This document shows positions 35,121 to 42,322 of a DNA stretch of 64,000 nt, in pieces. Source of the DNA: Betaproteobacteria bacterium (GTDB lineage Bacteria; Pseudomonadota; Gammaproteobacteria; Burkholderiales; SG8-39); NCBI GenBank assembly GCA_016713125.1, contig JADJPT010000002.1, forward strand, positions 62,001 to 126,000, given 5' to 3'. Below the pieces are notes generated by a model that saw nothing but the letters and a program-made list of their open reading frames with translations, was not told the DNA's origin and made no database searches. Each line of letters starts with the position of its first letter. Position 1 is the stretch's first letter. Position numbers and translations under genes: made by a program.

Positions 35121-35414
35121 CTATCGGGGTCCGCGGCCCTGTCTGAAGGATGTGGCGATGCCATGTGTGTGGCCGTCTGGCGCGTTCGCCACAGCGTCCA
35201 TGCCGATGATGCCGTCGGATCCCGGCCGGCTATTCACCTGCACAAGCACCGCCAGGGCATTGGCAAGGCTCGCGGCGACGGCACGGCCGGCGAAGTCGGC
35301 GCCGTTGCCTGCGGGGAACGGCACCAAAATCTTCACCACGCCCAACGGAAATGCCTGAGCCAGCCCCAGCGCCGGCAGCATAGCGGCGATCAACGCGATT
35401 GCGACGCGCTTCAT
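35121..35414 (-). pseudogene. Truncated Bug-family (tripartite tricarboxylate transporter) binding protein
   Basis: The 97-residue product has a signal peptide (MKRVAIALIAAMLPALGLAQA) and the N-terminal part of a Bug/TctC periplasmic binding protein (VKILVPFPAGNGADFAGRAVA, QVNSRPGSDGIIGMDAVANAPDG), then stops. Intact proteins are about 320 residues. Neither the rest of the gene nor TctAB partners are present. Bug genes are abundant in Burkholderiales, which fits the host. It lies next to the TPR-secretin gene, in a region with other broken genes. Confidence 0.75.
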
Positions 35415-36105
35415 TGAGTCACCTGCGGGTACATTTCGGCGGCCGGCATATTGTCGAAATGGTAGCACTCGGAGACCGGGCGGCCCAGTATCGAGAAGTG
35501 GTCCGCAACCGGTGCAAGCGTGTTTGCCTTGTCCCTCTCGCCGTAGCTCCCCGCCCCTGTCCGCCCCGGCAATTGCGCGCCCTCATCCTGGCAGCACAAG
35601 GTCTCCGCGGGCGGGCGATCTACGTCAGGACGCGTCGTGTTTCGCTCGCTGGGATAGTGTCATCTGCGGCATATCGAACCGCGCTGGATTCGGACTGAGA
35701 CATGCGCCGTGCACACGCCTACTCCCACTCAATTATGACCGGCTTCAGTAAGCCGTTGTTTCGCTGTGTGTGCTCGTCATATGGCTGCGCTTTTACCGTC
35801 TGATTTACCGTCATTTCGACAGGCATCCCCTCTCGCGGCTTTCACTATCTATCTACATGTATCGAGAACAATCGGCGCTTCCACGATAACTCGCTTTCGA
35901 GATGTATCGCGATCTATTGGTCGAAACAACGCACGCTTCCCGTATCGCAGGCACTCACATGATGATCGACGCGGTGTCGGAAGTATAGATGCATCGAATC
36001 ACCTAACCCTTTGCTACGACGCATCTATTCGCCAGATTTTTTACCGTCACGCCAATCGTAACGAAGAACAAAAGGTCGTTTCACCCCATCGCAACCGCTT
36101 CGATG
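35415..36105. other. 691-bp gene-free stretch with repeats
   Basis: I see no supported gene. The left part holds the 10-bp repeat of the guaA 3' end (see the attachment-site entry). The octamer TTACCGTC occurs three times in direct orientation at 35793-35800, 35805-35812 and 36041-36048; the first two lie one helical turn apart (12-bp period). Such sets can be integrase arm sites or binding sites of a regulator. The DNA is AT-richer than its surroundings. Confidence 0.6.
35721..35730. repeat. Possible left attachment site: copy of the guaA 3' end
   Basis: ACTCCCACTC here repeats the same ten bases that end guaA at 40737-40746. Read on the minus strand, this copy encodes KPVIIEWE and a stop, close to the GuaA end ATIEWE-stop. 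The match to guaA extends to 14 of 18 bases before the stop. It marks one end of a possible 5-kb insertion. Confidence 0.4.
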
Positions 36106-36429
36106 TCAAGCCAGAACCTTCAATCCGTGCTTCTCCACCACAGCCAACAACTTGAGCGCCATGCCGCTCGGTCGCTTCGTGCCGGCCTCCCATTTTTGAA
36201 CGGTGGACTCGCTGGTGTTCAGATAGCGGGCGAACACTGGTTGACTGACATGCGCCCCCTCGCGGATGCGCTTGATCTGCTTCGGAGGAATCACAGGTGG
36301 CGCGATGAGACACGATTCATCAAACTCGCGCATGGTCGCCTTGTCAATGGTTCCAGCGCGATGCAACCCTCGGGCCGCGCTGTGGATCGCCTCGAAAGCG
36401 TCGCTCTTGAACTTGGCTTTACTTTTCAT
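36106..36429 (-). CDS. XRE-family antitoxin of a toxin-antitoxin pair
   Basis: The 107-residue helix-turn-helix protein follows the toxin gene and overlaps it by 11 bases (ATGAAAAGTAA). The start is the ATG at 36429. The N-terminal part (FEAIHSAARGLHRAGTIDKATMREFD) matches the partner antitoxin of the PF06296 RelE-type toxin, and the HTH is at RIREGAHVSQPVFARYLNTSESTVQKWEAGTKRPSG. It should neutralise the toxin and repress the operon. Toxin-first order fits HigBA-like modules. Confidence 0.85.
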   Translation of the reverse strand: MKSKAKFKSDAFEAIHSAARGLHRAGTIDKATMREFDESCLIAPPVIPPKQIKRIREGAHVSQPVFARYLNTSESTVQKWEAGTKRPSGMALKLLAVVEKHGLKVLA

Positions 36430-36868
36430 CGCATAGCTCCAGTAAGTCACCTTGTTTCAGCACAGCCTGCAACTCGGTGTCCGTCATGCGGCCAAAGGCG
36501 TGCGCCAGCTTCCTGAAATCAGCAAGCTCAGCCCCATCGATACTGGCCCGGTCCTTCTTTGCAAACAGATAGGCAAAGATCCAGTGCCGCCCGCCCTTTG
36601 CCAGGATGATCGAACGGTGCATGTTCTTGTTCAAACGCTTCTTGAACACACCGCCACCAAGATCGTCAGCCTGCCCCTGCATGACCTCGCGAATCGCCGC
36701 GACCAACGCCGGATCACCGATGCGCGACTTCCTCGCCGCCTTGCTGAACCAGGCCGTCTTGAAAGCTCGCGTGGAGGTTTTCTTGACATGGCGAAGTGTA
36801 GCACCTGGTCCCACCTGTGTCACGCCAACCTGCAATTTTGGCAAGCCGGTGACGGGCCAGACGTGCAA
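36419..36868 (-). CDS. RelE-type toxin (PF06296 family), start unclear
   Basis: The protein matches RelE/HigB-like mRNA-interferase toxins, with LGGGVFKKRLNKNMHRSIILAKGGRHWIFAYLFAKKDRA split over the beta-sheet core and the typical C-terminal ADFRKLAHAFGRMTD. It should inhibit translation by cleaving ribosome-bound mRNA. The start is unclear: the family N-terminus (KKTSTRAFKTAWF) is preceded out of frame by an ATG at 36789, and one missing base just after it would restore a normal start. The longest in-frame extent is given. The antitoxin gene follows with an 11-base overlap. Confidence 0.75.
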   Translation of the reverse strand: MHVWPVTGLPKLQVGVTQVGPGATLRHVKKTSTRAFKTAWFSKAARKSRIGDPALVAAIREVMQGQADDLGGGVFKKRLNKNMHRSIILAKGGRHWIFAYLFAKKDRASIDGAELADFRKLAHAFGRMTDTELQAVLKQGDLLELCDEK

Positions 36869-36963
36869 ACTACGCGCAGCGGGGGCTTATCGATCGGTGT
36901 GACGGCTTGATTCAGCCGAGACCTCCCGGCAGGAAGATCGAACAGCTTGGCGCGGCATCCCCG

Positions 36964-37518
36964 CTATGGATTCAATGCGCCGCATGCCCCGCCCGCGCAC
37001 GATCCGGCACCGTGCCGATCTTCGTCGGCGAGTGTCTCCGGTGCAATGGGCTGCACCAGCAACTGTCCCAGAATGGCACCAAGCGATAGGTCGTCGAGAT
37101 GGCCGAAGTGCTTCAGCCGCAGCCCTCCCTGACGGTCCAACACCACCAGGCTGGGCGTGCCCTGCAGGTTCCAGGCGGCCATCGTCCTCGGCAACGGTTG
37201 GCTCGGGTCGGCCTCGTCGACACCGATCGGGAAGCTCAGACGGTATTCGTGGATGAAGGCCTTCAGGGCCTCGGCTCCCATTACCTCGTGGTGTTCGAAC
37301 ACGGTGTGCAATCCGATCACCGCCAATTGATCCTCCGGAAACGCCTCGCGCAGCCTGACGGCCTGGGGCAGGCCATGGGCCACACAGCCTGGGCAAAGCA
37401 TCTGGAAGGCGTGAACCACGACCACGCGCCCGCGAAGCGCATCCAGCGTGATCGGTTCCCGCGTGTTGAACCAGCGGCTGGTGCGCAGCGGCGGCATCGG
37501 CGAGGTGTGTTGAATCAT
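36964..37518 (-). CDS. Thioredoxin-fold (AhpC/TlpA-like) protein with a CPGC motif
   Basis: The 184-residue protein has a thioredoxin-fold core with VVVVHAFQMLCPGCVAHGLPQA, giving CPGC at Cys42 and Cys45, and later GTPSLVVLDRQGGLRL. It has no signal peptide, so it probably works in the cytoplasm. A short cysteine-rich tail (SCAGGACG) may form a second disulfide. The start ATG at 37518 has GGGGAC upstream; an in-frame ATG at 37531 is possible. It is the last gene of the probable protoglobin-AhpD-CPGC operon and may reduce AhpD or act on hydroperoxides itself. Confidence 0.8.
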   Translation of the reverse strand: MIQHTSPMPPLRTSRWFNTREPITLDALRGRVVVVHAFQMLCPGCVAHGLPQAVRLREAFPEDQLAVIGLHTVFEHHEVMGAEALKAFIHEYRLSFPIGVDEADPSQPLPRTMAAWNLQGTPSLVVLDRQGGLRLKHFGHLDDLSLGAILGQLLVQPIAPETLADEDRHGAGSCAGGACGALNP

Positions 37519-37585
37519 GTGTGTCCCCATGGCTTGGCAACTGCCCGGCATCAGAGTGGTGCCGGGCATGCCCCTGCTAACGCGA

Positions 37586-38131
37586 TCAGCTCGCGCGACG
37601 TAGCTGGACCGCAGGAAAGTCCACCGGCACCGCGAAGGCGATATTCACGTAATTCGTGAACAGGTTCAACGCCACGTGCGCCAGGATCTCGACCACCGCC
37701 TCGTCGCTGAAGCCAGCGGCACGCAGGCTCTGAACGTCGGCGTCGCTGACCTGCGCGCGCTCGTTGACCACCTTCAGCGCGAAGCGCAATGCGGCCTGGG
37801 TCTTGGGGTCGCTGGCCTCGCCCGCCTGTGCCGCGGCCATCTCCTGGGCGCTCGCTCCGGCCTTCTTGCCCAGCACAGTGTGCGCGGCCAGACAGTACTC
37901 GCACGCGTTGCGGTCAGCCACCGCCACGGCAATCTGCTCGCCGAGTTTGGCACCCAACGTGCCGGCGCCGAGAGCACCAAACGAACTCCACATACTCTGG
38001 AGCGCGGCGGGCGAGTTGGCGACAGCGCGAAACATGTTGGGTGTGGCGCCGAAGGCGCCGTGAATCTGGTCAAGCAGCGCCTTGCGGTCGGCACTGGTGT
38101 TGGCACGGTCGATGAGGGGGATGCGGTTCAT
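37586..38131 (-). CDS. AhpD-like alkylhydroperoxidase
   Basis: The 181-residue protein belongs to the carboxymuconolactone decarboxylase/AhpD family. The redox motif ACEYCLAAH has Cys77, Cys80 and His84. Glu65 lies 12 residues before Cys77, matching the proton-relay spacing of AhpD (Glu, Cys, Cys, His). It should act as a peroxidase or as the thiol relay of a peroxidase. The start ATG at 38131 follows AGGAG at eight bases. It is the middle gene between the exported protoglobin and the CPGC protein, under the divergent AraC regulator. Confidence 0.85.
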   Translation of the reverse strand: MNRIPLIDRANTSADRKALLDQIHGAFGATPNMFRAVANSPAALQSMWSSFGALGAGTLGAKLGEQIAVAVADRNACEYCLAAHTVLGKKAGASAQEMAAAQAGEASDPKTQAALRFALKVVNERAQVSDADVQSLRAAGFSDEAVVEILAHVALNLFTNYVNIAFAVPVDFPAVQLRRAS

Positions 38132-38192
38132 GGAGAATGCTCCTGTTTCATGGGTGAGAGGACTGGGCACTGTGCGGCGTGGGCGGGCGGCT

Positions 38193-38858
38193 TCAGAAGC
38201 GGCCGTCACGGACGTAGGGGTAGCTCCACAGGATGCTTTGCATCAGGACGGACTTCACCCAGGCTGCATGCATTTTCTCGACGTCGGCTGCCGACGCACC
38301 CTTCTTCGCAAGAAACGGCTTGAGGGTCGTCGTAATGGGGATCGTCAGCGCCGAGAGGTACCGGAAGTTCACCGAAGGGACGCTGTCGGCCTTGTCGGTT
38401 TTATTCTTCTTCGGCGAGGTATGACGAAGACCGATCTCGTACTGGTAGTCAAGCCAGGCCTGATCGTAGTTCGCATCGGCGGTATCGAGGATCCATTGGC
38501 CAAAGCGCTTGCGCACTGCGCTAAGGTAGGCGCCGTCGGGCGCTCCGGTCTTATTGTTCTTGAAGAACACGACCAGTTCCGGCGTGGATGCCACGAAGCC
38601 GTACCAGACATCGAGGATCGCCTCGGTCTGATCAGCCAGAATCGCCTTGCTCATGCGCAGGTAGCGCAAGTCCTCGTCGGAAAGCAGCATGGCCTTCTTC
38701 AGCGACTCGAGATCCTGCAGGGTGTAGGGCGCCCTGGCCAGGGACTTCTGACCATAGGTATATCCCGGGATCGAGGTCGCGGCCTGAGCGCTGGCCGCCA
38801 AAGGCGTCATCGTCGCCAAGGCGAGGGCACTCGCGGTGAGCAGTTGGAGTGGGTACAT
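38193..38858 (-). CDS. Exported protoglobin-domain protein
   Basis: The 221-residue protein is a protoglobin with an N-terminal signal peptide (MYPLQLLTASALALATMTPLAASAQA). The globin part has AILDVWYGFVASTPELVVFF, YLSAVRKRFGQWILDT, and the proximal-histidine helix DQAWLDYQYEIGLRH with His146 as heme ligand, then KPFLAKKG and LWSYPYV, as in known protoglobins. Protoglobins bind O2, CO and NO; export to the periplasm is unusual. The start at 38858, with AGGAG upstream, gives the signal peptide; the open frame runs on without one. It starts a three-gene operon with AhpD-like and CPGC genes, divergent from an AraC gene. Confidence 0.85.
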   Translation of the reverse strand: MYPLQLLTASALALATMTPLAASAQAATSIPGYTYGQKSLARAPYTLQDLESLKKAMLLSDEDLRYLRMSKAILADQTEAILDVWYGFVASTPELVVFFKNNKTGAPDGAYLSAVRKRFGQWILDTADANYDQAWLDYQYEIGLRHTSPKKNKTDKADSVPSVNFRYLSALTIPITTTLKPFLAKKGASAADVEKMHAAWVKSVLMQSILWSYPYVRDGRF

Positions 38859-38915
38859 GTGGAATCTCCTGTGGTTGGGAAAGAGATGCCAGTATGGGTC
38901 GCGTTTGTGTATCAT

Positions 38916-38953
38916 TGGACGCATTTAGTCCATACAACATTGCTTATCGTCCA
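38916..38953. promoter_or_regulatory. Possible AraC operator between the regulator and protoglobin genes
   Basis: The 94-bp divergent region has an inverted repeat TGGAC (38916-38920) / GTCCA (38928-38932). GTCCA occurs again at 38949-38953, exactly 21 bases from the second copy, i.e. two helical turns. Direct half-sites spaced 21 bases apart are typical of AraC-family binding. The last copy touches the araC-type start codon, which suggests self-repression. This is inferred from spacing only. Confidence 0.5.
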
Positions 38954-39822
38954 TGACGATCCTTCCGGGCACACCTGCAACCGTCGATCGCCTGTCCGCG
39001 CTACTCGAGCGATTTCGTGTGCATGCCCATCTGTTCCACGCCGGCCCTCTGTGTGGGGTCACACGCTTCGATGCGAAGCCGGGGCGTGCGTTTCTTCATG
39101 TGCTGCGGCGCGGTGACATGGTGGTCACGCATCAGCCCCGCAGCGGGGCGCCCCGCAAGCTCAAGTTGTCCGAGCCGACGCTGCTGTTCTATCCGCGGCC
39201 GCTCGAGCACAACTTCCACAACGCGCCAGCGGACGGCAGTGACTTCGTGTGCGCCACCCTAGACTTCGACGGCGGAACCCGGCACCCACTCGTGCAGGCC
39301 TTGCCGCCGCTCCTCGCCCTGAAGATCAGTGCTGTCGAGGGCATTGACCAGACGCTGAATCTGCTCTTTGCAGAGACCGAGCGGGTGCGCTGCGGGCATC
39401 GACTGCTCGCCGACCGGCTCTTCGAAGTCCTTCTGCTGCAGATGTTGCGCTGGCTACTGGATCACCCTGCGCAGGGTGGCATTCAGGAAGGACTGCTTCA
39501 GGGGCTGGGACAACCCAAGTTGGCTCGCGCACTGACCTGCCTGCATGAGCGACCGGGTGATGCGTGGTCACTGGGCGCCATGGCCGAGGCGGCCGGAATG
39601 TCTCGCAGCGCCTTCGCCGCTGAGTTCAAGGCAGCGATCGGGATGCCGCCCGGCGTATACCTGCTGCGTTGGCGTGTATCGATCGCACAGACAATGCTGC
39701 GCAATGGGGCATCAGTCAAGCGGATCAGCGACGAGTTGGGCTATGCCAGCCCGGCGGCATTCTCCCGGGCCTTTTCGCAAGTCATGGGCGCGTCTCCCCG
39801 GGCATGGCTGAAGGACCAATAG
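38953..39822 (+). CDS. AraC-family regulator with a cupin sensor domain
   Basis: The 289-residue protein has an N-terminal cupin-like (AraC_binding/Cupin_6) sensor: HLFHAGPLCGVTRFD, RGDMVVTHQ and LLFYPRPLEHNF. Its C-terminal AraC domain has two HTH parts (WSLGAMAEAAGMSRSAFAAEF and SVKRISDELGYASPAAFSRAF). Cupin_6 regulators often sit beside oxidoreductase or AhpD-like genes. It is divergent from the protoglobin operon and shares its promoter region, so it probably controls that operon and itself. Ligand unknown. Confidence 0.85.
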   Translation: MTILPGTPATVDRLSALLERFRVHAHLFHAGPLCGVTRFDAKPGRAFLHVLRRGDMVVTHQPRSGAPRKLKLSEPTLLFYPRPLEHNFHNAPADGSDFVCATLDFDGGTRHPLVQALPPLLALKISAVEGIDQTLNLLFAETERVRCGHRLLADRLFEVLLLQMLRWLLDHPAQGGIQEGLLQGLGQPKLARALTCLHERPGDAWSLGAMAEAAGMSRSAFAAEFKAAIGMPPGVYLLRWRVSIAQTMLRNGASVKRISDELGYASPAAFSRAFSQVMGASPRAWLKDQ

Positions 39823-39874
39823 GCCGGGTCAATGCAAGCTCGAAGAAGCCAGATCGATGCTCCGAATGTCGTCC

Positions 39875-40489
39875 TCACGACGCGGCGACGGATTCAAGGT
39901 ATGGACGCATGACGTTGGCGACCCGATTAACGACGGCGTAGTGCCAAAGCTCATCCATGGTGAACCTACGGTTACGCCAGCCATCGTGAAGCGCTTCGAG
40001 CGCTACGTCGAGACCGATCTTGTTCCGGAACTTGAAGCAATCGGCAACCGTCTTGGCGGCATTGAACACCCGCACTTCTACTCCGTCCGCCACAATCTTG
40101 TCGATGCCCTCGATGAGCGATGAACCTGACATACGAATTATCCGAAGCGACGGCGAAGCGATACGAGGGGATACTGTCTGGCGAGGCAGCGCAAGCCACA
40201 CAGCATGTGGCAGCTGCGTGCCAATATCATGTACGCTAAGCGCCGATACGAGACACACGACTCCGCGCGGTACGCGTATCGCGACTTCGGCAAGCGATCG
40301 ATTTTCGCTGATCGGTTGATTGGGCAGACTATAGACGCCGCGTCCCACTCGTTCCAGTTTTCCGGCGGATACGAGCCGAGTCAGCACAACAGTTGGCAGG
40401 CCTGCCTGGACGACGTCGCGCGCACGCAGCAGCACGTGCTTCTGTGCAACCTGAAGGACGGTGTGTTCGCTGGTTTGGGGGTGGGACAT
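39875..40489 (-). CDS. AbiEi-type antitoxin (orphan)
   Basis: The 204-residue protein is a type IV AbiEi antitoxin-like regulator with an N-terminal winged-helix (LRARDVVQAGLPTVVLTRLVSAGKLERVGRGVYSL) and a C-terminal domain (FNAAKTVADCFKFRNKIGLDVALEALHDG). In known abiE modules, AbiEi represses its promoter and the nucleotidyltransferase AbiEii is the toxin, encoded just downstream. Here the downstream side (below 39875) is the araC gene on the other strand, so AbiEii is missing. The start may be ATG at 40489 or at 40516; the former leaves the palindrome upstream as an operator. Confidence 0.8.
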   Translation of the reverse strand: MSHPQTSEHTVLQVAQKHVLLRARDVVQAGLPTVVLTRLVSAGKLERVGRGVYSLPNQPISENRSLAEVAIRVPRGVVCLVSALSVHDIGTQLPHAVWLALPRQTVSPRIASPSLRIIRMSGSSLIEGIDKIVADGVEVRVFNAAKTVADCFKFRNKIGLDVALEALHDGWRNRRFTMDELWHYAVVNRVANVMRPYLESVAAS

Positions 40490-40518
40490 GGGAAGAAGTA
40501 TGTTGCTAAATCGCATTA

Positions 40519-40542
40519 GATATCAATAAATACATTGATATC
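40519..40542. promoter_or_regulatory. Palindrome upstream of the AbiEi-like gene, likely operator
   Basis: GATATCAAT (40519-40527) and ATTGATATC (40534-40542) are perfect 9-bp arms around AAATAC. AbiEi proteins bind inverted repeats upstream of their own gene, so this fits an autoregulation site. The predicted start at 40489 leaves it about 30-53 bases upstream. Confidence 0.6.
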
Positions 40543-40589
40543 ACAACGAACTGCCATCACCCTTGCATGAGTGCGAGGTCTGAAGGGAG

Positions 40590-40617
40590 AAAAAGCCCGG
40601 GTCTCGCGACCGAGCTT
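40590..40617 (-). terminator. Rho-independent terminator, likely of guaBA
   Basis: On the minus strand a hairpin (AAGCTCGGTC, GCGA loop, GACCCGGGCTT) is followed by five Ts. It lies 120 bases past the guaA stop and before the AbiEi-like gene, so it should end the guaB-guaA transcript. Confidence 0.65.
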
Positions 40618-40734
40618 GAACCTTCGCAAGGCATTGTATTGATTGGGTGAATCGACGCACCCCAACAGGGTGATACTTCTTAAGTGATACGCGAGAATTA
40701 TTTTATAACACATTGTTTTATTTATATTTTTTAC

Positions 40735-42315
40735 TCACTCCCACTCGATGGTGGCGGGAGGCTTTGAGGAAATATCGTAGGCGACGCGGTTGATCCCACG
40801 CACCTCATTGATGATGCGGCTGGACACCCGGGCGAGCAGGTCGTGCGGCAAAGGAGCCCAATCGGCGGTCATGAAATCACTGGTTTGAACGGCCCGCAGC
40901 GCGACCACGTACTCGTAGGTCCGGCCGTCGCCCATTACACCCACGGATCTCACCGGCAGGAACACTGCAAAGGCTTGCGCCGTCTTGTCGTACCAGGAAA
41001 GACCGTCTGCATCCTTCGAGCGGCGAAGTTCCTCGATGAAAATCGCATCGGCGCGACGCAGGAGGTCGGCGAACTCCTTCTTCACCTCTCCAAGTATGCG
41101 CACACCGAGGCCGGGGCCGGGGAAAGGGTGGCGGTACACCATCTCGTGCGGCAGGCCCAGGGCCACGCCCAGTTCGCGCACCTCGTCCTTGAACAGTTCA
41201 CGCAGGGGTTCGAGCAGCTGCAGATGCAGGGTGTCAGGAAGGCCGCCGACATTGTGATGCGACTTGATGGTGGTGGCCTTCTTCGTTTTGCCGCCCGCCG
41301 ACTCGATCACGTCGGGATAGATGGTGCCCTGCGCGAGCCACCTGGCATTGGCAATCTTCGCCGATTCGCGTTGGAACACTTCGACGAACTCTTTGCCGAT
41401 GATCTTCCGCTTGGCCTCCGGATCCGAGATGCCGGCCAGCTTCCCCATGAATTCCGAGGTGGCATCGACATGAATGACCTTGACACCCAGATGCCGGGAG
41501 AAAGTCTCCATCACCTGCTCGGCTTCATTCAGGCGCAGGAGCCCATGGTCGACAAAAACACAGGTGAGTTGCTTGCCGATGGCCTTGTGGATGAGGGCTG
41601 CTGCAACTGAAGAATCGACTCCGCCGGAGAGTCCGAGAATGACCTCGTCGCTTCCGACTTGTGCGCGAATCCTTTCCACGGCCTCGGTGACGTAGTCGGG
41701 CATGTTCCAGTCTGAGCGGCAGCCGCAGATGTCGTGCACGAAGCGCTGCAGGATGTTCCTGCCTTGCCGGGTATGCGTAACTTCCGGATGGAACTGCACG
41801 GCATAGTAGCCTCGCGCCTCGTCGGCCATGCCGGCAATCGGGCAGGAATCGTTCGAAGCCATCAGCTTGAATCCCGGCGGCATGACGGTGACCTTGTCAC
41901 CGTGGCTCATCCACACCTTCAGCATGCCATGGCCGCCGTCCGTGGCGTAATCCTGGATGCCGTTGAAGAGCCTGGTGTGTCCTCGCGCGCGAACCTCGGC
42001 GAAGCCGAACTCGCGCACCTTCCCCGCCTCGACCTTGCCGCCCAGCTGCTGCGCCATGGTCTGCATGCCGTAGCAGATGCCGAGCACCGGTACGCCGAGT
42101 TCGAATACCGCATGAGGAGCGCGGTCAGTTGCCTCCTCGTATGCGGACATATGGCTGCCCGACAGTATCACGCCCTTTGCGCCGAAACCGCGCACGAAAT
42201 CATCGGAGACGTCGCAAGGGTGAATCTCACAGTACACCTTGGCCTCGCGCACGCGACGCGCGATCAGTTGCGTGACCTGTGAACCGAAATCAAGGATCAG
42301 GATCTTGGCGTGCAT
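40735..42315 (-). CDS. guaA: GMP synthase (glutamine-hydrolysing)
   Basis: GuaA converts XMP to GMP. The 526-residue protein has the class I glutaminase with the catalytic Cys in PVLGICYGMQTMAQQ and the His-x-Glu in VQFHPEVTH, then the PP-loop ATP pyrophosphatase motif LSGGVDSSVAAAL and the dimerisation domain ending PATIEWE. It lies seven bases after guaB, as usual. Its 3' end carries ACTCCCACTC (40737-40746 on the plus strand), the repeat that may be an island attachment site. Confidence 0.97.
   Translation of the reverse strand: MHAKILILDFGSQVTQLIARRVREAKVYCEIHPCDVSDDFVRGFGAKGVILSGSHMSAYEEATDRAPHAVFELGVPVLGICYGMQTMAQQLGGKVEAGKVREFGFAEVRARGHTRLFNGIQDYATDGGHGMLKVWMSHGDKVTVMPPGFKLMASNDSCPIAGMADEARGYYAVQFHPEVTHTRQGRNILQRFVHDICGCRSDWNMPDYVTEAVERIRAQVGSDEVILGLSGGVDSSVAAALIHKAIGKQLTCVFVDHGLLRLNEAEQVMETFSRHLGVKVIHVDATSEFMGKLAGISDPEAKRKIIGKEFVEVFQRESAKIANARWLAQGTIYPDVIESAGGKTKKATTIKSHHNVGGLPDTLHLQLLEPLRELFKDEVRELGVALGLPHEMVYRHPFPGPGLGVRILGEVKKEFADLLRRADAIFIEELRRSKDADGLSWYDKTAQAFAVFLPVRSVGVMGDGRTYEYVVALRAVQTSDFMTADWAPLPHDLLARVSSRIINEVRGINRVAYDISSKPPATIEWE
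40737..40746. repeat. Possible right attachment site at the guaA 3' end
   Basis: These are the last ten coding/stop-adjacent bases of guaA, repeated at 35721-35730. The 3' end of guaA is a known insertion site for integrative elements. Two GTGATAC repeats (40670-40676 and 40684-40690, 14-bp period) lie just inside the possible island end and could be integrase arm sites. No integrase gene lies between the repeats, so this is tentative. Confidence 0.4.
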
Positions 42316-42322
42316 CCCGTCC

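Noticed and set aside
33685..35358. A 557-codon plus-strand open frame
   Set aside because: It is antisense to the TPR-secretin gene and the Bug fragment; the motifs are on the minus strand.
39857..40123. An 88-codon plus-strand open frame beside the AbiEi-like gene, considered as the missing AbiEii toxin
   Set aside because: It is antisense to the AbiEi-like gene and lacks nucleotidyltransferase motifs.
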